NCBI RefSeq assembly: GCF_024699925.1 | Contig: NZ_JAJOMX010000001.1 | Span: 3,200,001 to 3,264,000, forward strand | DNA length: 64,000 nucleotides | Direction of reading: 5' to 3' | Source of the DNA: Mesorhizobium sp. J428 | GTDB lineage: Bacteria > Pseudomonadota > Alphaproteobacteria > Rhizobiales > Rhizobiaceae | Shown here: positions 39,149 through 49,280 of the stretch, piece by piece | Numbering within the stretch: position 1 is the first letter of the stretch | How the letters are laid out: the number at the start of each line of letters is the position of its first letter | Translations under genes and position numbers: made by a program | Notes under the pieces: model-generated | What the model saw: the letters and a program-made list of their open reading frames with translations, nothing else | Database searches by the model: none | What the model was told of the DNA's origin: nothing

Positions 39149-40051
39149 TCAGCGCGTGGCGCCCGCCCGCCGCGCATTGTCTGCGATCGCCTCGACTACC
39201 TGCGCGTAGCGCGGGGCGGGGAGGTCGTGGCCCATGCCTTCGATCTTCAGGAAGCGCGCTCCCGCGATGTGCTTGGCAATGTCCTCTCCCGCCATGATCG
39301 GCACCAGCGGATCATCAGACCCGTGGATGACGAGCGCGGGCGCGCGGATCGCGCCGAGCAAGGGACGCAGGCTGCCGGTCGCCGCGATGGCCGCGACCTG
39401 GCGGCTCGTGCCCGCGGGATCGAGGCCGTGCGCCAGCTCGCCGAGGATCACTTCGCGCTGGGCGTCGGCGTCGAACGGATACCCCGGGCCGGCGATCCGC
39501 CGCGCGAAGGCGATCGCATGCGCGACATATCCCTCGAGGTCCGTCGCGGGCGACGGCCCCGGCCGCATCATCATCGCCATGACCTCCGGCTCGGCCTGCG
39601 GCAGGCCCGGCGCGCCTGTGCTCGACATAATGGCGGTAAGCGACAGCACCCGCGCCGGATAGGTCGCGGCAATAAGCTGCGCGATCATACCGCCCATCGA
39701 GCGGCCGACGATGTGGGCTTTGTCGATTTCCAGCGCGTCCATTAGCCCGATCGTGTCGGCGGCCATGTCGGCGAGCGTGTAGGGCACGTCGGGCGTGGTT
39801 CCTGTTGCCGCTGCCGCTGCAAGTGCTGCGAAGTCGGGCACCGGCGTGCCCGAGAGATGCGTTGAGCGGCCGGCGTCGCGATTGTCGAACCGGATGACGT
39901 GGAAGCCGTTGGCGGCGATGCTCGAACAGAACGCGTCGCTCCAGCGCAGCATCTGCGTGCCGAGGCCGGCAACGAGCAGCACCGTCTCGTCCTGCTCCGA
40001 GCCGAAGCTCTCATAGGCAAGGGTGATTCCGTTGGACCGGACAGTTGGCAT
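39149..40051 (-). CDS. Alpha/beta hydrolase
   Basis: 300 aa. Nucleophile elbow GRSMGGMIAQ (Ser), catalytic Asp near VIHGSDDPLVP and His in EGMGHDLPAP, a complete triad. The oxyanion region is LVAGLGTQMLRWSD. Lactonase, esterase or haloperoxidase-like members are similar; the substrate is unknown. Two 10-bp near-palindromic sites lie upstream (40115-40154) and may control it. Confidence 0.85.
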   Translation of the reverse strand: MPTVRSNGITLAYESFGSEQDETVLLVAGLGTQMLRWSDAFCSSIAANGFHVIRFDNRDAGRSTHLSGTPVPDFAALAAAAATGTTPDVPYTLADMAADTIGLMDALEIDKAHIVGRSMGGMIAQLIAATYPARVLSLTAIMSSTGAPGLPQAEPEVMAMMMRPGPSPATDLEGYVAHAIAFARRIAGPGYPFDADAQREVILGELAHGLDPAGTSRQVAAIAATGSLRPLLGAIRAPALVIHGSDDPLVPIMAGEDIAKHIAGARFLKIEGMGHDLPAPRYAQVVEAIADNARRAGATR

Positions 40052-40114
40052 GGCACGACCTCGTCTTCACGCTCGCAGGCGCAAGACAGAGGGATCGCCG
40101 GCGAGGCGGAATTC

Positions 40115-40154
40115 TATCCAGGTAAAAATAGCCGGAGTCAATAATACCCGGATA
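40115..40154. promoter_or_regulatory. Paired TATCC-GGTA sites upstream of the hydrolase gene
   Basis: TATCCAGGTA (40115-40124) and TACCCGGATA (40145-40154) are near-identical when one is inverted, each nearly palindromic itself, in an AT-rich patch 64-103 bp before the minus-strand hydrolase start. They look like operator sites for a dimeric repressor; the regulator is unknown. Confidence 0.45.
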
Positions 40155-40249
40155 AAATAATGGCCGCTGCTCGATGAGCGGAGCGATGCCAGGTGCGCTG
40201 GTCGTAGAGAGCCGCAGCACGGCTCCGCCCGATGTGCGCAGGCTGCGCC

Positions 40250-41557
40250 TCACACCTTCAGGCCGATCTCGGCCTGGCCCTCGGTGCCGAAGATCTTCAG
40301 GTAGCGCTCGATCTCGGACTTCTCGCCGGTTGCCTTCAGCGGATTGTCAGAGAGCTTCACCGCCGGACGACCATTGGCCTCGACCACCTTGCAGACCAGC
40401 GAGATAGCGTTGAGGTTGTCGATCTCGCGCGGTGCGCAGCCCTCGAAGTCGTTCGTCAGGTTGGTGCCCCAGCCGAACGCCATCCGGACCTTGTCGTGGA
40501 AGTGGTGGTAGGCGGCGACGATCGTGTCGACGTCGAGCCCGTCGGAGAAGATCAGCAGCTTGTCGCGTGGATCGCGGCCCTTCTCCTTCCACCATTTGAC
40601 GATGCGTTCGCCGCCCTCGATCGCGGGGGCGCTGTCGGGACGGAAGCCGGTCCAGTCGGCAACCCAGTCCGGCGCGTCGCGCAGGAAGGCGGCGGTGCCG
40701 AAGGCGTCGGGTAGCACGATCAGCAGGTTGCCGCCGTAATATTTCTCCCAGTCCTTCAGCACCTGGTAGGGCGCCCACTTCAGGTCCTTCTCGCTGTCGG
40801 CGAGCGCTGCCAGCACCATCGGCAGCTCGTGGGCGTTGGTGCCGACCGCCTCCAGGTCGTTGTCCATGGCGAGCAGCACGTTGGACGAGCCGGTGAAGGC
40901 GTTGCCGAGCCCTTCCTTTAGCGCCTCGACGCACCAGCGATGCCATAGGAAGGAATGGCGGCGGCGGGTGCCGAAGTCGGAGATGCGCAGGTCGGGCAGC
41001 TGCTTCAGCCGCTCCACTTTGTCCCACAGTTTTGCCTTGGCGCGGGCGTAGAGGACGTCGAGAGAGAAGGGGCCGAGCGAGCGCATCGCGGCACGCGAGC
41101 GCAGCTCGTTGATGATCGCGAGCGCCGGGATCTCCCACATCGAGGTGTACATCCACGGGCCGGGGAAGGTGAGCTCGAACTGGCCGTCCTTCTTCGTCAG
41201 CTCGTAGTCGGGAAGCTGAAAGTCCTTCAGCCAGTCGAGGAACTCAGGCGAGAAGATCTGCTTGCGGCCGTAGAAGGTGTTGCCGGCGAGCCAGATCATC
41301 TCCTTCTTCTTGAAGCGGAGCGTGCGGGCATGGTCGAGCTGGTCGCGCAGCTCCTCGATGTCGATCTCGTCGGCGAGCCTGAAGCGGGTGGCGCGATTGA
41401 TGAGCTGGAAGGTGGCGTCGACCTTCGGGTAGACGCCCCAGATCATCTGCAGCATCAGGAGTTTGTAGAAGTCCGTGTCGAGCAGGGATCGGACGATCGG
41501 GTCGAGCTTCCAGGTGTGGTTGTACACCCGGCGCGCGATGTCGGTCTTGGTGGCCAT
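40250..41557 (-). CDS. pncB: Nicotinate phosphoribosyltransferase
   Basis: 435 aa from ATG giving [20 protein letters not shown]. PncB blocks are [50 protein letters not shown] and the PRPP-side [14 protein letters not shown] and [12 protein letters not shown]. It makes nicotinate mononucleotide from nicotinate, PRPP and ATP in NAD salvage. Its partner nicotinamidase (pncA) lies at 48488, beyond an ABC importer. Confidence 0.96.
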   Translation of the reverse strand: MATKTDIARRVYNHTWKLDPIVRSLLDTDFYKLLMLQMIWGVYPKVDATFQLINRATRFRLADEIDIEELRDQLDHARTLRFKKKEMIWLAGNTFYGRKQIFSPEFLDWLKDFQLPDYELTKKDGQFELTFPGPWMYTSMWEIPALAIINELRSRAAMRSLGPFSLDVLYARAKAKLWDKVERLKQLPDLRISDFGTRRRHSFLWHRWCVEALKEGLGNAFTGSSNVLLAMDNDLEAVGTNAHELPMVLAALADSEKDLKWAPYQVLKDWEKYYGGNLLIVLPDAFGTAAFLRDAPDWVADWTGFRPDSAPAIEGGERIVKWWKEKGRDPRDKLLIFSDGLDVDTIVAAYHHFHDKVRMAFGWGTNLTNDFEGCAPREIDNLNAISLVCKVVEANGRPAVKLSDNPLKATGEKSEIERYLKIFGTEGQAEIGLKV

Positions 41558-41682
41558 GCTGAACTCTTCCCTCTCTCCGCGGAACTTCCTAGGCGCTGCA
41601 ACGCGGAAAATCCAGCCGGGTGAAGCGGTTGTGCGGTGTCCGGCTTGCACAGAATCCGGAGAATTGCGCTAGAGTGCGCGTG

Positions 41683-43083
41683 ATGCCTCGTTCCCTCACG
41701 CTCCCCTCCGGCCTGCCCGCCGCCCTCTCGCTCCTCTTCTTCCCGACTGCAGCCTTCGCGCATGCCTCCGACCGCGGCTATGTGCTGCTCCTGCCGACCG
41801 GGCACTACATCGCCGGCGGGGCGCTTGCCGTGGCAGCCAGTTTCGGCGTGCTGTGGCTGGTTCCCACCGGCGCGCTCGGGCGGCTCGCCGTGCCTAGGCT
41901 GACGCTCGCCGCTCGCTCGCCGGACCGACGCGCTGCGACGAGCTGGATTTCCCTTGCGGTGCTCGCGTTGCTCATTGTCGCGGGTTGGCTCGGCAGCCGC
42001 GACCCGCTGTCGAACCCGCTGCCGCTCGTCGTCTGGACGCTGTTCTGGATCGGGCTGACGATGCTGACGGGGCTCGGCGGAAATCTGTTCGACTGGCTCG
42101 ATCCCTGGCGCGGCCCGGCGCGGCTTCTCGGCAGGGAGAAAGGTGCCGCGCCCTCATGGCTCGACCGTCTCGGATACGCGCCCGCGATCGTCCAGTTCGC
42201 CGCCTTCGCCTGGTTCGAACTGGTCTATCCCGCGCCCGACGATCCGGACCGGCTCGGCTGGGCGGTGTCGGTCTACTATCTCGTCAATCTCGCCGGCGTG
42301 CTCGCGGTCGGCCATGCCGCCTGGACCGCGCGCTGCGAGCCGTTCTCGGTGTTCTTCCGCATCGTGTCGAAGCTGGCCATCGTAGAGTGGCGCAACGGCA
42401 GGCTGGCGCTCTGCCTGCCGGGCGGGAAGCTCGTCAATGCCGAGCCGCTGCCGGTCTCCGGCGTGCTGTTCCTGCTCCTGGCGCTTGGCTCGGTCTCGTT
42501 CGACGGGCTGATGCGCACCTTCGCCTGGCTGGGCGCGATCGGCGTCAATCCGCTGGAGTTTCCCGGCCGCTCGGCGGTGATGGTCGAGAACACGGCCGGG
42601 CTCGTGCTGATGCCGGCCCTGCTCGCGGCGGCCTTCTTCGCCGCGGTTTGGGCAGGCGAGAGGCTGTCGGGCGAGCCGGTGCCGCTCGCCCGTGCGACCG
42701 GCACGCTGGTCTGGTCGATCGCGCCGATCACGCTCGCTTACCATGTCGCGCACTACCTGATCGCGCTGCTGGTCAACGGCCAGTACGCGCTGGCCGCGAT
42801 CTCCGATCCGTTCTCGCGCGGCTGGAACCTGTTCGGCACGGCGGACAACTATATCTCCGCCGGCCTCGTCATGGGGCCGGGCGCGGCGTGGATCCTGTGG
42901 AACCTCCAGGCGGGCGCGATCGTCGCCGGCCATGTGCTCGCCGTCGTGCTGGCGCACATGCTCGCGGAGCGGCTGCACACGCGTCCGGGGGCGGCGGTGC
43001 GGAGCCAGATACCGCTGACGGTCCTGATGATCGGATATACCGTGTTCGGGCTTTGGTTGTTGTCGACACCGACCGGAGCATGA
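41683..43083 (+). CDS. Large multi-spanning membrane protein of unknown function
   Basis: 466 aa from ATG at 41683. An N-terminal signal-like helix ends FAHASDRGYVLLLPTGHYIA, and ten or more further helices follow. Charged motifs are NLFDWLDPWRGPARLLG, FFRIVSKLAIVEWRNG and AYHVAHYLIALLVNGQYALA. Conserved-looking His residues in the last motif could bind a metal or ligand. Proteins of this layout are sometimes named fenitrothion hydrolase in databases, a label I would not trust. It is 127 bp before the importer's binding-protein gene. Confidence 0.68.
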   Translation: MPRSLTLPSGLPAALSLLFFPTAAFAHASDRGYVLLLPTGHYIAGGALAVAASFGVLWLVPTGALGRLAVPRLTLAARSPDRRAATSWISLAVLALLIVAGWLGSRDPLSNPLPLVVWTLFWIGLTMLTGLGGNLFDWLDPWRGPARLLGREKGAAPSWLDRLGYAPAIVQFAAFAWFELVYPAPDDPDRLGWAVSVYYLVNLAGVLAVGHAAWTARCEPFSVFFRIVSKLAIVEWRNGRLALCLPGGKLVNAEPLPVSGVLFLLLALGSVSFDGLMRTFAWLGAIGVNPLEFPGRSAVMVENTAGLVLMPALLAAAFFAAVWAGERLSGEPVPLARATGTLVWSIAPITLAYHVAHYLIALLVNGQYALAAISDPFSRGWNLFGTADNYISAGLVMGPGAAWILWNLQAGAIVAGHVLAVVLAHMLAERLHTRPGAAVRSQIPLTVLMIGYTVFGLWLLSTPTGA

Positions 43084-43210
43084 CTTAGGAATAGCGTCGT
43101 CGTCGGCGTAGACAGCCGGCATTAAGATTTGCAATCGTTCATTTTTTTCGTCCTTCGCCGTTGACCGGAATTTGGGCTGGCAGGCGAGGCACCAAGCTAA
43201 GGGGAACAGC

Positions 43211-44515
43211 ATGGTTGAAGAGCAGGCAAAGGTCAGCTTCCTCCGGAAGAGCATCAACCGACGTACCGCGCTCAAGGGCATCGGTGCCAGCGCCGGACTG
43301 GCGCTCGGCCCGGGCTACGTCCGCTATGCGCAGGCGCAGTCCTCCGCGCCGATCAAGATCGGCTTCCAGGCGCACCGCACTGGCATCGGCGCCTCCTATG
43401 GCCGCTGGTACGAGAAGACAACCACGGCGGCAATCAAGGCGATCAACGCCGCCGGCGGCATCAACGGCCGTCCGGTCGAGATCATCACCGAGGATGACGG
43501 CACCGACGCCAAGCGCGGCCCGGAAGTGGTCGAGAAATTCGCCAACCAGCACAAGGTCGACGTGGTCTACGGCACCCTGTTCAGCCATGTCGTGATCGCC
43601 TCGTCGCCGGCCGCGGGCGAGCTGAAAATTCCCTATTACGTCGTGTCGGAAGGACACCACGTCGCCTCGACCAAGATGAACCGCTACGTGTTCCAGCCGG
43701 GCATCACCGACGTGAAGAGCCAGATCCAGTCGACCGCGCCGTGGATCGCCGCGAACTACGGCAAGAAGATCACGCAGATCTTCCCGGACTTCGCCTTCGG
43801 CCACGACCACCGAGACTACCTGCCGCCGGCGCTGAAGGCGCAGGGCGCCGACGTGGTTGCGCAGATCGCGATCCCGCCGACGGAGACCTCGTTCACCAAA
43901 TACTTCCCGCAGATCCCGGCCGACACCGACGCAATCTACCACGTCATGATCGGCCCGGCCGTGCTGACCTTCGTCAAGGAGCTCGGCGAGTTCTACGGCT
44001 CGAACCGGCCGCAGCTCTTCGGCTTCATCGACTCGCTCGAAGCCGTCGACATCAACTCGCCCGGCCTCGAATTCCTCGACGGCAGCCACTTCTGGGAAGG
44101 CGCTCCGCGCTATGCCCAGGCCGATGATACCGAGGCGATGAAGGCCTACCGCGCCGCCGTCGGCATCGACGAGAACGGTGCCGCCGTCGGCGACCCGAAG
44201 GATGTCTCGACCGCCGCCCACATGTTCGGCTGCTGGGAGACGCTCTACGTCATCAAGCAGGCGATGGAGGCCGCCGGCTACCAGGGACCGCAGGACCGCG
44301 CCAAGCTGGTCGAGGCAACCGAAGCGCTGACCGAGTTCCCGGAAGGGCCGGAGCATCCTCAGGGCGCCAAGACGTTCAACGGCAAGATCCACCAATGCTT
44401 CGGCATCCAGAACATCTCGAAGGTCGAGGGCGGCAAGCTCAAGGTCGTGCACAAGACCAAGATCGAGGACGGCCTCTACGAGCCCGAAGGCGACTACACG
44501 ACACAGCCGCTCTGA
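43211..44515 (+). CDS. Branched-chain-type ABC substrate-binding protein, Tat-exported
   Basis: 434 aa from ATG at 43211. The twin-arginine signal NRRTALKGIGASAGLALG ends near AQAQ. Periplasmic-binding-protein type 1 (LivJ-like) fold: IKIGFQAHRTGIGASYGRWY, INAAGGINGRPVEIITEDDG and KVDVVYGTLFSHV. Tat export suggests folding before export. Such proteins bind amino acids, amides, urea or aromatic acids. The matching permease genes start 650 bp downstream, after a toxin-antitoxin cassette. Confidence 0.9.
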   Translation: MVEEQAKVSFLRKSINRRTALKGIGASAGLALGPGYVRYAQAQSSAPIKIGFQAHRTGIGASYGRWYEKTTTAAIKAINAAGGINGRPVEIITEDDGTDAKRGPEVVEKFANQHKVDVVYGTLFSHVVIASSPAAGELKIPYYVVSEGHHVASTKMNRYVFQPGITDVKSQIQSTAPWIAANYGKKITQIFPDFAFGHDHRDYLPPALKAQGADVVAQIAIPPTETSFTKYFPQIPADTDAIYHVMIGPAVLTFVKELGEFYGSNRPQLFGFIDSLEAVDINSPGLEFLDGSHFWEGAPRYAQADDTEAMKAYRAAVGIDENGAAVGDPKDVSTAAHMFGCWETLYVIKQAMEAAGYQGPQDRAKLVEATEALTEFPEGPEHPQGAKTFNGKIHQCFGIQNISKVEGGKLKVVHKTKIEDGLYEPEGDYTTQPL

Positions 44516-44530
44516 GGCACGGGCCTTGCA

Positions 44531-44564
44531 GGGTAATGACGAGGTATATACCTTGTCATTACCC
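44531..44564. promoter_or_regulatory. 34-bp palindromic operator upstream of parD
   Basis: GGGTAATGAC (44531) through TATATA to GTCATTACCC (44555-44564) is a palindrome over 34 bp with one mismatched pair. It begins 16 bp after the binding-protein stop and ends 17 bp before the parD start, followed by GAGGAG. It is the expected site for ParD or ParDE autorepression, and could also form an intercistronic hairpin. Confidence 0.8.
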
Positions 44565-44581
44565 GAAGAGGAGTGTTCGCC

Positions 44582-44866
44582 ATGGCCAAGGAAGCCGTGT
44601 TCACGATGAAGCTCGATGCTGAACTTCGTGACGCCTTCATGGAGGCGGCGAAGCATGCCGATCGGTCTGCATCACAGATCGTGCGCGAGTTCATGCGCGA
44701 TTTCGTCGGGCAGGACCGCGAATATGTGACCTGGCTTCAGGGCAAGGTGGACAAGGCTCGTGCGGACATCGAAGCGGGCCGTATCCATACGCAGGAAGAG
44801 GTCGAGGCGGATATGGATCGACTGATCGCCGATCTGGAGCGCAAAGGGCGCGAGGCTGCCGAGTGA
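44582..44866 (+). CDS. parD: Ribbon-helix-helix antitoxin (ParD-like)
   Basis: 94 aa from ATG at 44582 with GAGGAG upstream. The N-terminal RHH segment (EAVFTMKLDAELRDAFMEAA, then SASQIVREFMRDFV) binds DNA. The acidic C-terminal tail (QEEVEADMDRLIADLERKG) is the toxin-wrapping part. Its end overlaps the toxin GTG by 4 nt (GTGA), the usual antitoxin-toxin coupling. Confidence 0.87.
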   Translation: MAKEAVFTMKLDAELRDAFMEAAKHADRSASQIVREFMRDFVGQDREYVTWLQGKVDKARADIEAGRIHTQEEVEADMDRLIADLERKGREAAE

Positions 44867-45168
44867 GGCTCGTTTGGACGACCTCTGCAAAGCAGGACCT
44901 TGGCGAGATCGTCACCTATATCTGGTATGACAGCCCGTCCGCGGCGAAGCGAATTCGCGAGCGTGTCGAGAAGACGACCCGCTATCTTCGGTCCCAGCCC
45001 TATATGGGCAGGGTCGGTGAACTGCCAGACACACGCGAGGCATTCGTTCCACCCAGCTATCGAATCGTCTACCGGATAAGCGACGGAACGGTATCGATCC
45101 TTCGCGTCCTGCATACGTCCCGCCAATGGCCGCCCGGCCCCGATGCCCCAGCCGACGAGTCCTCCTGA
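44863..45168 (+). CDS. parE: ParE/RelE-superfamily toxin
   Basis: 101 aa from GTG at 44863. RelE/ParE fold: MRLVWTTSAKQDLGEIVTYI, RSQPYMGRVGELPDTREAFV, SYRIVYRISDGTVSILRVLH. This pattern is closer to ParE-type gyrase poisons than to ribosome-dependent RelE, but that is a family-level guess. Its stop TGA is immediately followed by the ATG of the LivH-type permease, so the toxin lies inside the importer operon and may be co-translated with it. Confidence 0.87.
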   Translation: MRLVWTTSAKQDLGEIVTYIWYDSPSAAKRIRERVEKTTRYLRSQPYMGRVGELPDTREAFVPPSYRIVYRISDGTVSILRVLHTSRQWPPGPDAPADESS

Positions 45169-46050
45169 ATGGCCTTTGGACCGCATCTCCTGCTTGCTTC
45201 GCTCGAAGGTCTCGTCATGGCGGCGGTGCTGGCGCTGATGGCGCTCGGCCTGTCGCTGGTCTTCGGCGTGATGCGGGTGGTCAACGTCGCCCATGGCGAG
45301 TTCTTCATGCTCGGCGCGGTGCTTGCCTGGTATTTCTCGACGCTGGTAAGCGGGCATCCGGCGCTCGGCTTTCTCCTGGCGCTGGTGCTTGCTCCGCTGG
45401 TCGTCGGCGCGATTGCGTTTGCGGCCGAGCGGCTGGTGCTTCGGCGCATCCATTACAATCCGGAGGCGACCATCGTCGCCACCATCGGCCTGCTCTATGT
45501 CCTCCAGCAGGCCGCGCTAACCTTCTACGGACCGGACGCCAATCCGGTCGTCGCGCCCTTCAATTACCGCGTGCTCCTGCCCTGGTTCGGCTATTCCGGC
45601 TACAAGCTGGCGGTGATCGCGGCGTCGATTGTGCTCATCGCGCTGACCTGGCTCGTGCTCACCCGCACTCGGGTCGGCCTCGTCATGCGGGCGACGCAAT
45701 ACGACCGGGAGACCGCGCAGGCCTTCGGCATACCGGTCGACCGCGTCTATGCCGGCGTCTTTGCGCTGGGCGCGATGCTGGCGGCGGTCGCGGCGGTGCT
45801 GATCGTCCCGATCCAGCAGGCGCATTACCTGATGGGCACCGACCCGCTGCTCTTGTCCTTCATCGTCGTCATCATCGGCGGGCTGGGCTCGCTGCGCGGC
45901 ACGGTGGTGGCCGCGCTGCTGATCGGCGTATCCGACGGCATCATCTCCGTCTTCTTCTCGCCGACGCTGGCCAAGATGCTGGCGACGCTGCTGGTGGCCA
46001 TGGTGCTGGTCTTCCGCCCGCAGGGCCTGTTCGGGACCGCTGCCCGATGA
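45169..46050 (+). CDS. Branched-chain-type ABC permease (LivH-like)
   Basis: 293 aa, starting directly after the parE stop; its ribosome-binding site is poor, so translational coupling is likely. LivH blocks are VFGVMRVVNVAHGEFFMLGA, RATQYDRETAQAFGIPVDRV and IIGGLGSLRGTVVAAL. It ends by overlapping the LivM start (ATGA). Channel subunit of the importer whose binding protein is at 43211. Confidence 0.93.
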   Translation: MAFGPHLLLASLEGLVMAAVLALMALGLSLVFGVMRVVNVAHGEFFMLGAVLAWYFSTLVSGHPALGFLLALVLAPLVVGAIAFAAERLVLRRIHYNPEATIVATIGLLYVLQQAALTFYGPDANPVVAPFNYRVLLPWFGYSGYKLAVIAASIVLIALTWLVLTRTRVGLVMRATQYDRETAQAFGIPVDRVYAGVFALGAMLAAVAAVLIVPIQQAHYLMGTDPLLLSFIVVIIGGLGSLRGTVVAALLIGVSDGIISVFFSPTLAKMLATLLVAMVLVFRPQGLFGTAAR

Positions 46051-47032
46051 GCGGATACCTGTCCGCCCGCGACGACGCCCGGGTCTGGGGGCTGCACCTT
46101 GGCCTGATCGCGCTTCTGTTCGCCGCGCAATATGTCCTGCCCGACTATCACGGCGGCGTGCTCGCCCGCGTCATGGTGCTGGCGCTCTTCGCCATGGGCT
46201 ACAACGTGCTGTTCGGATACACCGGGCTCTTGTCGCTCGGCCACGCGATGTTCTTCGCCGCTGGCCTCTACGGCGCGGGCCTGCCGATCTACCACTACGG
46301 CGTCCACCCGCTGCCTGCCTTCGGCATCGGCATAGGCTGCGGCGTCGCACTGGCCCTGGTCGTCGGCGCGCTGGCGCTGAGGACCACCGGCGTCGCCTTC
46401 ATGATCGTGACGCTGATGTTCGCGCAGGTCGGCTACCTGATGTCGCTCTGGCTCGGCGATTGGACGCGCGGCGACGAGGGCCTCACGCTGTCGCGCGACG
46501 AGCGGATCATCGAGATCGGGCCGATGTTCCTCGACATGACCAGCCGCGACACGCGCTACGTCATCGCCTGGGCGCTGTTTTCGATCGGCCTCGGCATCAC
46601 GCTTTTGATCGCCCGTTCGCGCTTCGGCCGCGTGCTGGTTGCGATCCGCGAGAACGAGGAGCGCACGCGGATGCTGGGCTTCGACACGTTCGCGAACAAG
46701 CTCGCGGCTGTGACCATCTCCGGCGCGCTCTCGGCGACGGCGGGCGCGGCCTATGTGCTGCTCTTCGGCTACATGGGCTCCACCTTCGCCTCGATCCAGT
46801 ATTCGATCCTGCCGCTCCTCTGGGTGCTGCTCGGCGGGGCGGCAACGACGCTCGGGCCGTTCTTCGGCACGTTGGTGATGTTCTACCTCGCCGAAATGTC
46901 GAACGACGCGCTGAACGCCTGGTTTCCCGACGCGCGGCTCAACCAGATCGGCATTGTCGGCCTGGCGCTGATCCTGCTCGTGCTGTTCTTCCCAAAGGGC
47001 CTGTTCGGCTCGATCCGCGAACGGTGGCTGAA

Positions 47033-47045
<13 letters not shown>
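46047..47045 (+). CDS. Branched-chain-type ABC permease (LivM-like)
   Basis: 332 aa. LivM features are YNVLFGYTGLLSLGHAMFFA, VAIRENEERTRMLGFDTFAN and GSTFASIQYSILPLLWVLLG. It ends LFGSIRERWLKWLP and overlaps the following ATPase gene, whose ATG lies 10 nt inside it. Confidence 0.93.
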
Positions 47046-47765
<720 letters not shown>

Positions 47766-47773
<8 letters not shown>

Positions 47774-48473
47774 CGTTCTCACGATCCAGGGGCTCGACTG
47801 CGCCTATGGCGAGGTGCAGGTGCTGCATGGCGTCTCGCTCGCGTTGCGAAAAGCCGAGGTGCTCTGCCTGCTCGGCCGCAACGGGGCGGGCAAGACGACG
47901 CTGCTCAAGGCGATCATGGGGCTTGTGCCGGCACGCGCTGGTTCGGTCCGACTGGGTGACACCGAACTCACCGGCCTGCCGGCCTGGCAGGTGCCGAAGC
48001 ACGGCGTCGCCTATGTGCCGCAGGGCCGCCGCCTGTTCGCCGACATGACGGTCGCCGAGAACATCGAGATCGGCCTGATGACGCGGGGAAGGGGGGCTGC
48101 GACGCGCGAGGCGGTGCTCGACCTCTTCCCGCTGCTGCGCGAGCGGCTGAAGCAGCGCTCGGGCACGCTGTCCGGCGGCGAGCAGCAGATGCTCGCCATG
48201 GCCCGCGCGCTGTGCCTCGAACCGGACGTGCTCCTTCTGGACGAGCCGACCGAAGGCCTGATGCCGTCGATGATCGCGAAAATCCGCGAGACCGTGGTGG
48301 AACTGCGCCGTCGCGGCGTTTCCACCATCCTGGTCGAGCAGCGTGTCGACGCGGTGCTGTCCGTGGCTGACCGAGTGGCGTTCCTTGAGAATGGACGTAA
48401 TCGCGAGACGGTGGATGTCGCAGTGCTTCGGGCCGATCCGGAGATGGTGAAGCGGGTCGTGGGGGTGGGTTAG
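47766..48473 (+). CDS. Branched-chain-type ABC ATP-binding protein (LivF-like)
   Basis: 235 aa. Walker A GRNGAGKTTLLK, signature LSGGEQQMLAMAR, Walker B VLLLDEPTEGLM, plus the LivF-specific GVAYVPQGRRLFADMTVAEN. Last gene of the importer operon; the convergent pncA ends 14 bp downstream. Confidence 0.93.
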
Positions 48474-48487
48474 CGCTCTACGAGCCG

Positions 48488-49081
48488 CTAAGCCAGCACC
48501 ACCCCCGTCTCTTTCATCTTCGCCGTCATCGCCGCCAGAGACCCGCCGAGATCAATCGCCCGGCAGGCATCCATCCTGACCGTCACGTCGAGCCCATGCT
48601 TCCTCGCATCGAGCGCGGAGAAGGCAACGCAGAAATCCGTCGCGAGGCCGACCAGCGTCACCTTGTCGATGCCGCGCTCCTTCAGATAGCCGCCGAGGCC
48701 CGTCGGCGTGGAATGGTCGTTCTCGTAGAAGGCCGAGTAGGAATCGATCGCCGTTCGAAAACCCTTGCGGATGACGATCTCGCCTTTGGTCCAGACGAGG
48801 TCCGGATGGAACAGCGCACCCTTCGTGCCCTGGACGCAATGGTCCGGCCACAGGGTCTGCGTGCCGTAGGGCATCTCGATCGTCTCGAAGGGCTGCTTGC
48901 CCGGGTGGCTGGAGGCGAAGCTCGAATGGCCAGCCGGGTGCCAGTCCTGCGTCAGCACGACATGGTCGAACCGTTCGATCAGCCCGTTGACGATCGGCAC
49001 GATCTCATCGCCGCCCGCGACCGCCAGCGAGCCGCCGGGGCAGAAATCGTTCTGGACATCGATCACCACCAGAGCTTCCAT
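48488..49081 (-). CDS. pncA: Nicotinamidase
   Basis: 197 aa. Isochorismatase-fold amidase with catalytic D8 (VVIDVQNDF), K106 (VIRKGF) and C151 (LATDFCVAFSALDA), and metal ligands D46, H48 and H52 (TQDWHPAGHSSF). It hydrolyses nicotinamide to nicotinate and ammonia. Nicotinate can feed pncB or, in this neighbourhood, the putative hydroxylase that follows divergently. Confidence 0.94.
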   Translation of the reverse strand: MEALVVIDVQNDFCPGGSLAVAGGDEIVPIVNGLIERFDHVVLTQDWHPAGHSSFASSHPGKQPFETIEMPYGTQTLWPDHCVQGTKGALFHPDLVWTKGEIVIRKGFRTAIDSYSAFYENDHSTPTGLGGYLKERGIDKVTLVGLATDFCVAFSALDARKHGLDVTVRMDACRAIDLGGSLAAMTAKMKETGVVLA

Positions 49082-49280
49082 TCGCCTTCTCCACGTGTAG
49101 ATTTGCAGGGTCGACACTCGCCCGAAGCGCTTCGTTGCGTCAATCATGCAGTGCCGCGCAAGGGCTTTGACAGGGCGGGATCGAAGGTATCATTTGTATG
49201 CGAATGAAAATCCCGTGAGGGGCGCTTAGTCCGGGCATGACCCAGCAGCGTACGCCAGGCCGGACACGATCGAGGAAGCG

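Noticed and set aside
43139..44656. 505-codon open frame antisense to the importer's binding protein
   Set aside because: Leu/Val/Asp/Arg-rich shadow with no domain; the plus-strand protein has a Tat signal and binding-protein fold.
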